Assembly: GCF_018613715.1 (NCBI RefSeq)
Contig: NZ_JAGGPT010000011.1
Coordinates: forward strand, 81,595-145,594
DNA length: 64,000 nt
Direction: 5' to 3'
DNA from: Chryseobacterium sp. ISL-6
Lineage (GTDB): Bacteria > Bacteroidota > Bacteroidia > Flavobacteriales > Weeksellaceae
Below the pieces are notes generated by a model that saw only the letters and a program-made list of their open reading frames with translations, had not been told where the DNA came from and ran no database searches. A program made the translations under genes and the position numbers. The number at the start of each line of letters is the position of its first letter. Positions within the stretch are counted from its first letter, which is position 1. Shown piece after piece: positions 9,246-18,127 of the stretch.

Positions 9246-11780
9246 TTAAGCCGAGTTTCTACTCGCATTAATATTTCCAAAAAGAGATCTTGTTACCAGC
9301 TTTTCGTAGGCTTCTTTATTACCTTCTCCTTTTTGAATCTTCATTAAAGCATATTGCTGGATGCTTAACAATGGTAATACTATTTTCTCACGAATCTTCA
9401 CCGACTTTCTGGATAGTGGGTCTTCTTCCTGAAGCATGGTAAATCCTGTTAATTCAAGCATAATATCTTTTGAAAGACTGTACTCTTCAAACAGCACATT
9501 CCAGAATGCTCCAAATTTCGCATTGTTCTTAATGTAGTATGTAAGCGGGAAATAAGACTTGTTCATACTCATCATTGAGTTTAAAACTAAAGTTTTAAAG
9601 AAGTCTGATCCTTTATACAAATCTCTTACTTCTTCAAACCTTCCCTGCTTCTTCATTTCTTCCATCGCAAATCCAAAACCAAAGAATCCAGGAACATTCT
9701 GTTTCAACTGTGACCATGAACCCACAAAAGGAATAGCCCTCAAATCTTCAAACCTTAGTTCATTTCCATTTCCTCTTTTCGACGGACGACTTCCAATATT
9801 CGTTTTACCGTAATATTCCAATGTACTCATCTCCTGAAGATAAGGCACAAACATAGGATGGGCTTTTAAGTCTGAATATTTTTTATAGCTAATCTCAGCT
9901 AGCTCTGTGATTAATTTTCTTTCTTTTTCTGTCAGATCCTTCTTAGAGTTTTTGAATACATCATTTTCCACTCCTGCGGTAAGAAGTTGCTCAAAGTTAT
10001 ATTTTGCCTGTTCCTTATTTCCAAAAATACTGGTTATGGTTTGCCCCTGAATCGTTAGTTCAATTTTATTATTGGCAATTGTATTTCCCTGTGAAGCATA
10101 AAAATCATGGGTTTTTCCGCCTCCTCTTGCAGGTGGCCCTCCTCTACCATCAAAAAAAACAACCTTAATTCCTGTCTGTTCAGAAAGCTGAGTCAAAACT
10201 TCTTTAGCTTTATAGATCTCCCAGTTTGCTTTTAAATACCCCCCGTCCTTTGTACCATCCGAGAAACCAAGCATGATCGTCTGTTGATTTCCTCTTTTTT
10301 CAAGATGTTTTTTATAGACAGGATTTTGATAAAGTTCCCGCATTACATTTTCAGCATTATTGAGCCCTTCCATAGTTTCAAACAATGGAACAATGTCCAT
10401 ATTGATATCTTCATCCTTATATCCGCAGATCTTGAAAAATGCATACACATTCATCACATCCTTCACTGCATCAGAATTGGAAATAATATATCGGTTCATT
10501 CCCCGTAATCCATTTAGCTGCTGGATTCCCTCAACCTCCGAAACCGTAAGCAAGGTATCTTTTATAATACCTTCAAAATCATCTGCATTGACCTCATCTG
10601 TAATTTGAATTAATTTATTGAATTTTTCATTGTGATCAGCTTCAACATTTCCATAGACTTTTGTAAAAACCTCATCAATAACCTGCTGATGGATTCTGCT
10701 GTCCTGACGAATATCCAACGTAGCAAAATGGGTCCCGAAAATTTTAACACGATCCTTGAAATTCATTAAAAGATCTAAAAACAAAGAATTATGCTCATTA
10801 ACAAGAATACGCTCTGCCTCATCTGCCCTTGCGAGAATATCTTCGGTAGTGATCTTATGATTATTAAAAATAGCACTATACAATTCGTCATTCAGCTGTT
10901 GTAAAACTTCCGATACCCCTCTGAAACTTAAGCGTCTTCTGATAAATTTCAAGTGACTGTAGTAGGATTTTAAAATCGCTGACCGAAGTTCTTCAGCTAC
11001 TCTTCTGGTAACCTCTGCTGTTACGAAAGGATTTCCATCCCTGTCTCCTCCAGGCCAAAAACCAAGCTGAATAATATCTTCGTGTAAATGAAAATGCCCA
11101 TTTCCAAAAGTTTTTCTGATCTTGGTAAACAATTCTCCAATTGTATCATAGTAAACATATCGTAAATAAGAAATAATACTCAAGGCCTCATCAATAGGCG
11201 TTGGCTTTTCTTTATTAACGAATGGTGTTTTCCCCAACTGCTGAAGCAGCATATCAATATTGGTTATAGAATCTGTCGTAATAGCAGATCTTAGATCCTG
11301 AATGATTCTTTGTACAGAACTCGGATAAAACTGGGTTGGGTGTGCTGTAAAGACTACTTTCACCGTAAAATCTCTTAATTTCTCACGAACTTTTTCAAGC
11401 TTATGATCCTGTTGTGAACGTTCAAAAAGATTGGTTACCGTTCCATTATCGCTTTCAGAATGTAAATTAGGAAAAGCAGCATCTTCAATACTATCAAATA
11501 ATACTACCTGCCTTTCGATATATTGTATAATCTTAAAAAGCAATTCTAATTTCTGCTCTTCAGTCTGTAAATCAGTATGGCTTTTAAAAAACTCTTCTAC
11601 AATTTCTTCGGGTGTCTTTCCGACTTCGTAGCCATTTTTACTTTCTTCATATAAAAACGGGAGCAACATCCCGATATTAGTCATTTTATCATAAGGCAGA
11701 CTCATAAATAATGAATTGTAGATCTGAAACTTATTTTCTACAATCTGCCTGAATTTTTCTGCGCGTTGGTCATGTATCAT
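9246..11780 (-). CDS. ppc: Phosphoenolpyruvate carboxylase
   Basis: PEP carboxylase makes oxaloacetate from PEP and bicarbonate, replenishing the TCA cycle. The 844-residue cytoplasmic protein carries the catalytic histidine motif VFTAHPTQ (His147). It also has the PEP-binding block GFWPGGDRDGNPFVTAEVT, the LGFSDGTKDGGYLKANW stretch and the glycine-rich loop FFDGRGGPPARGGGKTH. It is slightly shorter than the E. coli enzyme (883). The extreme C-terminus reads NASRNSA instead of the usual MRNTG-like end. I believe this is a branch feature rather than damage, since the ORF is otherwise intact. It is monocistronic, divergent from the serine hydrolase gene. Confidence 0.93.
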   Translation of the reverse strand: MIHDQRAEKFRQIVENKFQIYNSLFMSLPYDKMTNIGMLLPFLYEESKNGYEVGKTPEEIVEEFFKSHTDLQTEEQKLELLFKIIQYIERQVVLFDSIEDAAFPNLHSESDNGTVTNLFERSQQDHKLEKVREKLRDFTVKVVFTAHPTQFYPSSVQRIIQDLRSAITTDSITNIDMLLQQLGKTPFVNKEKPTPIDEALSIISYLRYVYYDTIGELFTKIRKTFGNGHFHLHEDIIQLGFWPGGDRDGNPFVTAEVTRRVAEELRSAILKSYYSHLKFIRRRLSFRGVSEVLQQLNDELYSAIFNNHKITTEDILARADEAERILVNEHNSLFLDLLMNFKDRVKIFGTHFATLDIRQDSRIHQQVIDEVFTKVYGNVEADHNEKFNKLIQITDEVNADDFEGIIKDTLLTVSEVEGIQQLNGLRGMNRYIISNSDAVKDVMNVYAFFKICGYKDEDINMDIVPLFETMEGLNNAENVMRELYQNPVYKKHLEKRGNQQTIMLGFSDGTKDGGYLKANWEIYKAKEVLTQLSEQTGIKVVFFDGRGGPPARGGGKTHDFYASQGNTIANNKIELTIQGQTITSIFGNKEQAKYNFEQLLTAGVENDVFKNSKKDLTEKERKLITELAEISYKKYSDLKAHPMFVPYLQEMSTLEYYGKTNIGSRPSKRGNGNELRFEDLRAIPFVGSWSQLKQNVPGFFGFGFAMEEMKKQGRFEEVRDLYKGSDFFKTLVLNSMMSMNKSYFPLTYYIKNNAKFGAFWNVLFEEYSLSKDIMLELTGFTMLQEEDPLSRKSVKIREKIVLPLLSIQQYALMKIQKGEGNKEAYEKLVTRSLFGNINASRNSA

Positions 11781-11969
11781 ATAACAAATGTAGTAGATTT
11801 TGTTTTTAAATAGTGTCTATTTTAATTAAAAAAATATAAAATATTAACAAAATACACTCCTCATATTCTAGTTTAATTAACCAAAATTTAATTTGTCCTT
11901 TTCATCATTATTTTGCCTACCTATGTAACTAAATTACTCTTTAAACTGTTCTATGTATAAATCTACTCT

Positions 11970-13451
11970 ATGAAATACCTATTGCTATCCATAAAAAAAT
12001 TATTAATAGTTGCGTTCCTCCCATTTTCATATTTATTGTCAGCTCAAAAAGCTCCAGATAGTATTGACATTTTTCTTAAGAATAAGATGGAACAGCTCAA
12101 AATACCGGGACTTCAGTTAGCTGTTATCAGAAATGGGAAGATAGAGAAACTGAGCAACTACGGTTATTCCAATCTGGAACATCAGGTTTCAACAAAAACG
12201 AAGACTGTATTCTCAATCAATTCTATAACCAAAGCTTTTGTAGGTGTTGCTATTTTACAATTACAAGAGCAGAGGAAATTAAAAGTAGATGATATTATTT
12301 CTCTTTACATCACAGATATTCCCAATGAATGGAAATCCATAACCATCAGACAGATGATGAGTAATGTTTCAGGGCTTCCAAATAATATTGATAACAAGGA
12401 ACAGCTATTAGGAGATGGCTCAGAGGAAAAAAACTGGGAACTGGTGAGAAAATTACCTATGGAATTTCAACCTGGAGAAAAGTTCAGTTATAATCAGACC
12501 GGATATTATATTTTAGGAAAAATAATTACAAAATTAAGTGGCAAACATTTCACCCAATTCATTGAAGAAAATCAATTTAAGCCATCACAAATGACGGTTA
12601 CACAATTTGGTGATTCTAATGATATTATTCCTAATAGTGCCGGAGCCTATTCTACGATCATTAATACAGATGGAAAATGGATTAATGACGGAAAACAACA
12701 TAATGCTTTTGCAACTTTTCCCGTGTTTTTCAGAACAGCTACAGGAATTATTTCATCCGCTGAAGACCTTAGTAAATGGCTTATCGCCTTACAAAATGGT
12801 CAGTTATTAAAAGATAAGAACAGTATTACACAACTTTTCACAACAACAAAATTGAATGATGGACATATTGATGGTTTTAATAAATTAACGAACGGTTATG
12901 CACTTGGCTGGCCAACCGTGGTAAGAGAAGATCATCCCGCGGCAGCTCCAGTTGGTGGAATGCGTTCTGCTTTATTTGTTTATCCTAAAGACGACTTATC
13001 GATCGTGGTTTTAACAAATCTTCAGGGCTCCAATCCGGAATGGTTTATTGATGAAATTGCCAGTTACTATATTTCTGATATGAAAGTTGAAAATGGTTTT
13101 GGCTTGAGTTCCAATATGAAATTATTACGCCAGCAAGCTATAAAAGATGGATTCAGCAATATTGAAAAAGCATATAAAACATTAAAAAAAGATCATAAAA
13201 ACTTCGCCTTAACAGAAGATGAAGTAAATGCCTGGGGTTACCAATTGTCAGGTTTACATAAAAAGGATGAAGCATTAAATGTATTTAAATTAAACACACT
13301 GTTATTTCCTCAAAGCTCAAATGTTTTTGACAGTTATGGCGAGATTTTAGAAACCATGGGAAATAGGAAAGAAGCTATTATTAATTATAAGAAATCCCTT
13401 TTGTTAAATCCTGGAAATACAAATGCTGCTGATTATTTAAAAAATAAATAG
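11970..13451 (+). CDS. Beta-lactamase-family serine hydrolase with C-terminal TPR-like tail
   Basis: The 493-residue product has a signal peptide (about 1-25, ending LLSAQ). A class-C-beta-lactamase/DD-peptidase-like domain follows (about 30-370). The nucleophile motif is SITK at 85-88. The second motif reads YNQ in FSYNQTGYYILG, where many relatives have YxN. A late VGGMRSAL segment stands where the KTG-like element lies. Residues from about 395 to the end form helical repeats like TPRs (EDEVNAWGYQLSGLHKKDEA, then FDSYGEILETMGNRKEAI). It is likely a periplasmic esterase or peptidase; the sequence does not show antibiotic hydrolysis. The 189-base upstream gap holds divergent promoters shared with ppc. 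Confidence 0.85.
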   Translation: MKYLLLSIKKLLIVAFLPFSYLLSAQKAPDSIDIFLKNKMEQLKIPGLQLAVIRNGKIEKLSNYGYSNLEHQVSTKTKTVFSINSITKAFVGVAILQLQEQRKLKVDDIISLYITDIPNEWKSITIRQMMSNVSGLPNNIDNKEQLLGDGSEEKNWELVRKLPMEFQPGEKFSYNQTGYYILGKIITKLSGKHFTQFIEENQFKPSQMTVTQFGDSNDIIPNSAGAYSTIINTDGKWINDGKQHNAFATFPVFFRTATGIISSAEDLSKWLIALQNGQLLKDKNSITQLFTTTKLNDGHIDGFNKLTNGYALGWPTVVREDHPAAAPVGGMRSALFVYPKDDLSIVVLTNLQGSNPEWFIDEIASYYISDMKVENGFGLSSNMKLLRQQAIKDGFSNIEKAYKTLKKDHKNFALTEDEVNAWGYQLSGLHKKDEALNVFKLNTLLFPQSSNVFDSYGEILETMGNRKEAIINYKKSLLLNPGNTNAADYLKNK

Positions 13452-13550
13452 AATAATATCCTGAAGCGAAATTTGCCTTAGTGTAGAATGGAAGATCACC
13501 ATATTGATATAAAAATATCATTTCGTAAATTTACAGGATCACAATCATCT

Positions 13551-14156
13551 ATGAAAATAATTGTTGCGCTCTCCCTCATTGTATCCAATCTGTTTTATAC
13601 TCAGATTACAGTTCCTAATGATTATAAGAAAATTCCTGATATCCTGGATACGGTTGATTATTTATACCCATTCATCGTCCCGAGTAAGGAATATGCTTAT
13701 TGGAGAGTACTCAGCAACGTCACCGATCCCGACAAGGCTGTGATCTATGAAAGCCAGATGCCTGATCCGATGACCATCAATGAACCTGTTCCTGAAAAAG
13801 GTTTTTTCCAAAAATGTATTGGAGAAGGATGCTTTTCATACATCCTTGCCTGTAAAAAAGATAGGTCAGTCTATTTTTCCAATGAACAGCAACTTAAAGA
13901 TTTTATCGGATCCGTGGATAATCTTCCTGAGGCTCTTCTTATAGCAAGGATCAATGGTTTCTGGATCGACACCAAGAACCGATTCACAGGTTCATATAAA
14001 ATAGAAGACAAATACATTTCCATATATGGTTTAAAATCAAAAGACTGTCCGGCTACGAAAGAATCTTTTCTAATAAAAATTAATCGGAAAAATGGAAAAC
14101 TCGACGCAAAAAGTAATGGTGTTTACTACAAAAGTGATGAGTGTATAAACCAATAA
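13551..14156 (+). CDS. Secreted conserved hypothetical protein
   Basis: No family is recognised. The 201-residue protein begins with a signal peptide (MKIIVALSLIVSNLFYTQ). The ATG at 13551 is preferred over an in-frame ATG at 13488, because it gives a proper signal peptide, and the extra 21 residues upstream are hydrophilic and overlap a promoter-like A+T-rich stretch. The mature part contains four Cys: the CIGEGC pair, the Cys of ILACKK, and one in SKDCPATK, with another in the last residues (DECINQ). These suggest disulfides in the periplasm. It follows the serine hydrolase by about 100 bases and converges with lpdA. Function unknown. Confidence 0.7.
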   Translation: MKIIVALSLIVSNLFYTQITVPNDYKKIPDILDTVDYLYPFIVPSKEYAYWRVLSNVTDPDKAVIYESQMPDPMTINEPVPEKGFFQKCIGEGCFSYILACKKDRSVYFSNEQQLKDFIGSVDNLPEALLIARINGFWIDTKNRFTGSYKIEDKYISIYGLKSKDCPATKESFLIKINRKNGKLDAKSNGVYYKSDECINQ

Positions 14157-14186
14157 AGAAACTACCCATTTAAGAGCAGTTTCTTC
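14155..14186. terminator. Hairpin between converging genes, probable lpdA terminator
   Basis: AAGAAACT at 14156-14163 pairs with AGTTTCTT at 14178-14185. Read on the minus strand the inner bases extend the stem with G-U pairs to about 12 bp. Only a short T-rich stretch follows. Confidence 0.5.
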
Positions 14187-14202
14187 ATAAAATCTAAAAA
14201 TA

Positions 14203-15603
14203 TTAAATATTGACAGCACCCTGTCCGGATGCAATCAAATAAGCTTCCTTCAAAGTTTCTGAATAGGTGGGATGTGCATACGAAATACGGAACATATCTT
14301 CTGCAGTCACTTCAAACTCTTGAGCAATAACCGCCTGAGCTATTAAATCTGCAGCTCTTGCACCAATAATATGAACTCCTAAAACTTCTCCATACTTCGG
14401 ATCTATCAAAACTTTTGCAAATCCTTCTGTATCCATTGAAGCTCTCGCTCTCGCACTGGCTGAAAATGGAAATTTTCCGAATTTGTATTCAATCTGATTA
14501 TTTTTCAGATACTCTTCTGTATACCCAACAGAAGCTACTTCCGGCCATGTGTATACCACAGAGGGGATACGGTTATAATGAATAGGTCGATTTTGCCCGT
14601 TAATCGTTTCCACAACCAAAACGCCCTCTTCTTCCGCTTTATGAGCCAGCATAGCACCACCAATAACATCTCCAATTGCATAAATATTGGATACTGATGT
14701 TTTACATGTACCGTCTACCTTGATAAAACCCCGGCTATTAACCTGTACCTCTGTTTTTTCCAGTCCCAGTCCTTCTGTAAAAGGTTTTCGTCCTACTGCA
14801 ACAAGAACATAATCAGCTTCCAATTCACTTTCTTTACCACTTTGATCCCGAAAAAATACTTTTGCAGATGCTCCCAGATTCTCCGTTTTATAAACAGACT
14901 GATTAAGAAGAATATCAATCCCTTCCTTTTTTAAGATCTTCTGAAGGCTTTTTCCCAATTCGTGATCCATAGTAGAAATAAGATGATCAGCATATTCAAC
15001 AACGGTTACTTTTGTACCAATACGACTGAAAATGGATGCCATTTCCACTCCTATCACTCCACCACCTATGATCACCATAGTTTTAGGTTTTTCTTGAAGT
15101 GAAAGAGCTTCTGTAGAAGTAATAATTCTTTGTTTATCTATTTCTATTCCAGGTATTGCAGACGGCTTAGAACCCGTTGCAATGATGTAGTTTTTCGCAA
15201 CTATAGTTTGGTTTCCTTCTTTTCCGGTAACTTGTATTGTAGAATTATTTATAAATTGTGCTACACCCTTAATATGAGTAATTTTATTTTTACTCATTAA
15301 AAATTCAAGTCCGGATGTATTTTTAGCGACAACCTCTGATTTCCTTTTATACATTTGAGAAAAGTCAAGATCAATTTCACCCAGTCCGATTCCATGAGTA
15401 GCAAACTTATGTTGCGCATCTGCATAATGATGGGTGCTGTCCAATAAGGCTTTCGTCGGAATGCAACCCACATTGGTGCATGTTCCGCCTAAAGTATCAT
15501 ACTTTTCTATAATAGCTGTCTTATAACCCAATTGTGCACTTCTGATTGCTGCTACATACCCTCCAGGACCTGAGCCTATTACGGCAACGTCATAATTTTC
15601 CAT
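14203..15603 (-). CDS. lpdA: Dihydrolipoyl dehydrogenase (E3)
   Basis: E3 re-oxidises dihydrolipoamide of the pyruvate, 2-oxoglutarate or branched-chain dehydrogenase complexes, using FAD and NAD. The 466-residue protein has the FAD motif VIGSGPGGYVAA and the redox disulfide C42/C47 in GGTCTNVGCIPTK. The NAD motif is IIGGGVIGVEMA. The C-terminal interface motif YAHPTYSE carries the catalytic His-Glu pair. The length is normal. No E1 or E2 genes lie nearby, so which complex it serves is not shown. It is divergent from an HxlR-type regulator, and a large inverted repeat overlaps its promoter, suggesting control by that regulator. Confidence 0.92.
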   Translation of the reverse strand: MENYDVAVIGSGPGGYVAAIRSAQLGYKTAIIEKYDTLGGTCTNVGCIPTKALLDSTHHYADAQHKFATHGIGLGEIDLDFSQMYKRKSEVVAKNTSGLEFLMSKNKITHIKGVAQFINNSTIQVTGKEGNQTIVAKNYIIATGSKPSAIPGIEIDKQRIITSTEALSLQEKPKTMVIIGGGVIGVEMASIFSRIGTKVTVVEYADHLISTMDHELGKSLQKILKKEGIDILLNQSVYKTENLGASAKVFFRDQSGKESELEADYVLVAVGRKPFTEGLGLEKTEVQVNSRGFIKVDGTCKTSVSNIYAIGDVIGGAMLAHKAEEEGVLVVETINGQNRPIHYNRIPSVVYTWPEVASVGYTEEYLKNNQIEYKFGKFPFSASARARASMDTEGFAKVLIDPKYGEVLGVHIIGARAADLIAQAVIAQEFEVTAEDMFRISYAHPTYSETLKEAYLIASGQGAVNI

Positions 15604-15634
15604 TGATTGATTAATTTATTTATGATTAAATTTG

Positions 15635-15680
15635 CTTGCAAAACAAAAGTAAAATTACATAAAAACTTTCATTTTGCAAG
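15635..15680. promoter_or_regulatory. Candidate HxlR operator between lpdA and hxlR
   Basis: CTTGCAAAACAAAAGT (15635-15650) and ACTTTCATTTTGCAAG (15665-15680) are 16-base arms of an inverted repeat with two mismatches and a 14-base spacer. It lies between divergent lpdA and the HxlR-family gene. It covers the lpdA -7 box and ends 20 bases before the hxlR ATG. Binding by this regulator is inferred. Confidence 0.65.
15644..15651 (-). promoter_or_regulatory. lpdA -7 box (TACTTTTG)
   Basis: On the minus strand TACTTTTG matches the Bacteroidota TAnnTTTG element, about 40 bases before the lpdA start. No clean TTG -33 element was found at 17-19 bases. The box lies inside the left arm of the inverted repeat. 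Confidence 0.45.
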
Positions 15681-15700
15681 TGTTTTTCTAATTAAAAGCT

Positions 15701-16105
15701 ATGAGTAAAAAAAGATCAGATTGTCCTATCAGTTCATCCTTGGAAATATGGGGTGACAAATGGTCATTGCTAATCATCCGTGACCTTATGCTAAACAAGG
15801 AATGTACCTATGGAGAGTTTCTTAAAGCGGATGAAAAAATTGCAACCAATATATTGGCATCGAAACTACAGCATCTATCAGAGAATGGCATTATTGACAA
15901 GAAAGATCATCCGGATAGTAAATTAAAGGGTCTATATTATCTTACAGAAAAAGGGATTGATCTGGTTCCTATCATTGTTGAGATTAACCTTTGGGGAGAT
16001 AAATATTTATCTACTCCGCCTGATAAGCTTAAAATGCTTGAGAATATAAAGAGAGATAAAGAAAAGTTTATAGAAACAGCTAAAATTTATCTTAAGGGAA
16101 AATAA
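15701..16105 (+). CDS. HxlR-family winged-helix transcriptional regulator
   Basis: HxlR proteins are small dimeric winged-helix regulators, often sensing aldehydes, quinones or thiol stress. The 134-residue protein has the family start CPISSSLEIWGDKWSLLIIRD (with Cys7 near the N-terminus, a position used for redox sensing in some relatives). It also has the winged helix with ATNILASKLQHLSENGII and KGLYYLTEKGIDLVPI. It is divergent from lpdA and 118 bases upstream of a YqhD-type aldehyde/alcohol oxidoreductase on the same strand. An aldehyde or redox signal is therefore a reasonable inference, not shown by sequence. Confidence 0.9.
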   Translation: MSKKRSDCPISSSLEIWGDKWSLLIIRDLMLNKECTYGEFLKADEKIATNILASKLQHLSENGIIDKKDHPDSKLKGLYYLTEKGIDLVPIIVEINLWGDKYLSTPPDKLKMLENIKRDKEKFIETAKIYLKGK

Positions 16106-16194
16106 TTTATTCACCACAAAAGTCAATAGTTTTCATAAAAAATAATCATATTAATTTTAAAACTTCGTTAACTCAATTTTCATATTGCATTCCG

Positions 16195-16202
16195 TAAATT
16201 TG
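16195..16202 (+). promoter_or_regulatory. -7 box (TAAATTTG) of the iron alcohol dehydrogenase gene
   Basis: TAAATTTG matches TAnnTTTG and lies 21 bases before the ATG at 16224. A TTG at the expected upstream distance is not evident, so only the downstream element is supported. Confidence 0.45.
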
Positions 16203-16223
16203 AATTAAAATAAATTTACAATA

Positions 16224-17387
16224 ATGCTAAATTTCGAGTTTAAAAATCCAACAAAAATACTTTTCGGGAAGGGTGAAATAACTAAAATTTCAAAAGAAAT
16301 TCCCGCAGATGCTAAAATATTAATGCTCTATGGTGGTGGAAGCATCAAAAGCAATGGTGTTTACGACCAGGTAAAAGAAGTCTTGAAAGATCATCAGGTT
16401 TATGAGTTCGGTGGAATTCCTGCCAATCCGGAGTATGAAGTTTTAATTAATGCACTAGATGTTATTAAAGAAAACAAAATAACATTTCTATTAGCTGTCG
16501 GCGGAGGTTCTGTAATTGATGGAGCTAAATTTCTTTCTGCAGCTGCAAATTACAATGGTGAACCTTGGGAAATTCTAAAAAAACCTGTAAGAACATTTGA
16601 AGGAGAAGGAATGCCTTTCGGAAGCATTTTAACGCTTCCGGCGACCGGTTCGGAAATGAATTCAGGATATGTAATTTCGAGAAGAGAAACAAATGAAAAA
16701 TTATCTTCCGGTGGTCCCGGACTTTTTCCTCAATTTTCAGTTTTAGACCCTGAAGTCGTACGGTCTATTCCTAAAAGACAGATCGTAAACGGAATTACAG
16801 ATGCTTATACTCACGTTTTAGAGCAATATATGACTGCTCCATCTTCTGCAGATTTACAGGAAAGAATTGCAGAAAGCATCCTGATCAGTTTACAGGAAAC
16901 CGCTCCAAAAGTAATGGCTGATAATTTTGATTATGATGCAGCCGGAAACTTTATGTGGTGTTGTACTATGGCTCTTAACGGATTGATCCAAAAAGGTGTT
17001 ATTACAGACTGGGCAGTTCATGCAATGGGGCACGAATTAACGGCTTATTACGGAATTGATCATGCTAGAACACTTGCTATCATTGCCCCTTCTCATTATC
17101 GCTATAATTTTGATTCAAAAAAAGGAAAACTGGCACAATACGCCGAGAGAGTTTGGGGAATTAAGGAAGGAAGCACAGAAGAAAAGGCTGAAGCTGGAAT
17201 AAAAAAAATGGAAGAATTTTTCCATAGTTTGGATATCCAGACTAAACTTTCAGAATACACCGAAGAATATAAAGGAACTGCTGAAAGAGTAGAAAAAGCA
17301 TTCACCGAAAGAAACTGGCTTGGTCTGGGAGAGTATAAAAAACTGACTCCTCAGGATGCGTATAAAATCGTAGAAATGAGCTATTAA
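16224..17387 (+). CDS. yqhD: Iron-containing alcohol dehydrogenase, YqhD type
   Basis: YqhD-like enzymes reduce aldehydes with NADPH in the cytoplasm and help remove lipid-peroxidation products. The protein has 387 residues, the same length as E. coli YqhD. It begins with the family block FEFKNPTKILFGKGEI and has the nucleotide loop LLAVGGGSVIDGAKF. The metal ligands are Asp and His in NGITDAYTHVLEQYM and two His in HAMGHELTAYYGIDHARTLA. It is preceded by the HxlR regulator on the same strand, with its own -7 box, and followed by a long hairpin element. Substrate preference is inferred from family. Confidence 0.9.
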   Translation: MLNFEFKNPTKILFGKGEITKISKEIPADAKILMLYGGGSIKSNGVYDQVKEVLKDHQVYEFGGIPANPEYEVLINALDVIKENKITFLLAVGGGSVIDGAKFLSAAANYNGEPWEILKKPVRTFEGEGMPFGSILTLPATGSEMNSGYVISRRETNEKLSSGGPGLFPQFSVLDPEVVRSIPKRQIVNGITDAYTHVLEQYMTAPSSADLQERIAESILISLQETAPKVMADNFDYDAAGNFMWCCTMALNGLIQKGVITDWAVHAMGHELTAYYGIDHARTLAIIAPSHYRYNFDSKKGKLAQYAERVWGIKEGSTEEKAEAGIKKMEEFFHSLDIQTKLSEYTEEYKGTAERVEKAFTERNWLGLGEYKKLTPQDAYKIVEMSY

Positions 17388-17398
17388 TAAAGCTTAGG

Positions 17399-17486
17399 GC
17401 TGGAAGTTACAAGTTGTTTTATTTTTGGGTTCTTAAAGCATTTGAATTTTCAAATCTTTAAATTCTAAACACTTGTTGCTTCCAGC
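17399..17486. repeat. Long inverted repeat / hairpin element after yqhD
   Basis: GCTGGAAG (17399-17406) with ACAAGT (17409-17414) pairs with ACTTGT (17471-17476) and CTTCCAGC (17479-17486). A second palindrome, ATTTGAATTTTCAAAT, sits in the loop. It is non-coding and probably a dispersed extragenic hairpin that may also end yqhD transcription. Confidence 0.6.
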
Positions 17487-17594
17487 TTATCATATAAAAT
17501 TATTTTATTTATAAACATTCGTTTAAAAAACCTTAATTTCATTACAAATATTTCAAATTTATTTATATTTTAGCATATTCTTAAATTTGTGAAA

Positions 17595-18056
17595 ATGAAA
17601 AAACAACTACTTTTATTTGCCTTTTCAGCGTTAGCGCTTACCTCTTGTGAAGATGATAATAATCAAGCCTACGAATTGGATATGATGAAGGGAGAATGGA
17701 AGACGAGTAAAACAGAAATTATCTCCGGAAAAGACAATAAAACTGTACTTGCTTCCGACGTTCCAACAGGGTGTAGTACTAAAAATGTAACAGTTTTCAG
17801 AACTGACTATTTTACATCGTATACCTCTTATGCAGGAGTTGGTGCTGACTGTCAGCAAAATGGAGTAAGTGAGGGAACTTTTACGTATGATACTGAAAGT
17901 AAGGATTTAAATATAACATATAAGAACGATACTGAAAGAAAGTATAGAATTGTTATACTCAACAGTACAGAGCTAAAAATACAACAGCTGTTTGGCAATG
18001 TTGATGTAAATGGAGATCAGGTGGTAGATATAAGCTACACCACTTACAAAAGATAA
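17595..18056 (+). CDS. Lipocalin-like lipoprotein
   Basis: The 153-residue product (from ATG 17595) has a lipoprotein signal, KKQLLLFAFSALALTSC, with the lipidated cysteine after ALTS, then a flexible acidic EDDNNQ linker. The rest is a short beta-rich domain with MMKGEWKTSKTEI, where Trp follows Gly as in lipocalin-like domains. Two further Cys (SDVPTGCS and GADCQQN) may form a disulfide. A GTG at 17589 in the same frame is a possible alternative start but would only add two residues. Probably anchored in the outer membrane. The ligand and function are unknown. It ends at a strong terminator. Confidence 0.75.
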   Translation: MKKQLLLFAFSALALTSCEDDNNQAYELDMMKGEWKTSKTEIISGKDNKTVLASDVPTGCSTKNVTVFRTDYFTSYTSYAGVGADCQQNGVSEGTFTYDTESKDLNITYKNDTERKYRIVILNSTELKIQQLFGNVDVNGDQVVDISYTTYKR

Positions 18057-18063
18057 AAACCAC

Positions 18064-18090
18064 ACTCCCGAAAGTTCGGGAGTTTTTTTT
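18064..18090 (+). terminator. Intrinsic terminator after the lipocalin-like gene
   Basis: ACTCCCGAA pairs with TTCGGGAGT around a 2-base centre and is followed by eight T residues. Confidence 0.9.
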
Positions 18091-18127
18091 GAGAAGGTTT
18101 TTTAATTAACTAAAAATTATTAAAAAA

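Noticed and set aside
17589..17597. GTG start two codons before the lipocalin-like gene's ATG
   Set aside because: The ATG at 17595 gives the same lipoprotein signal; the extra residues add nothing.
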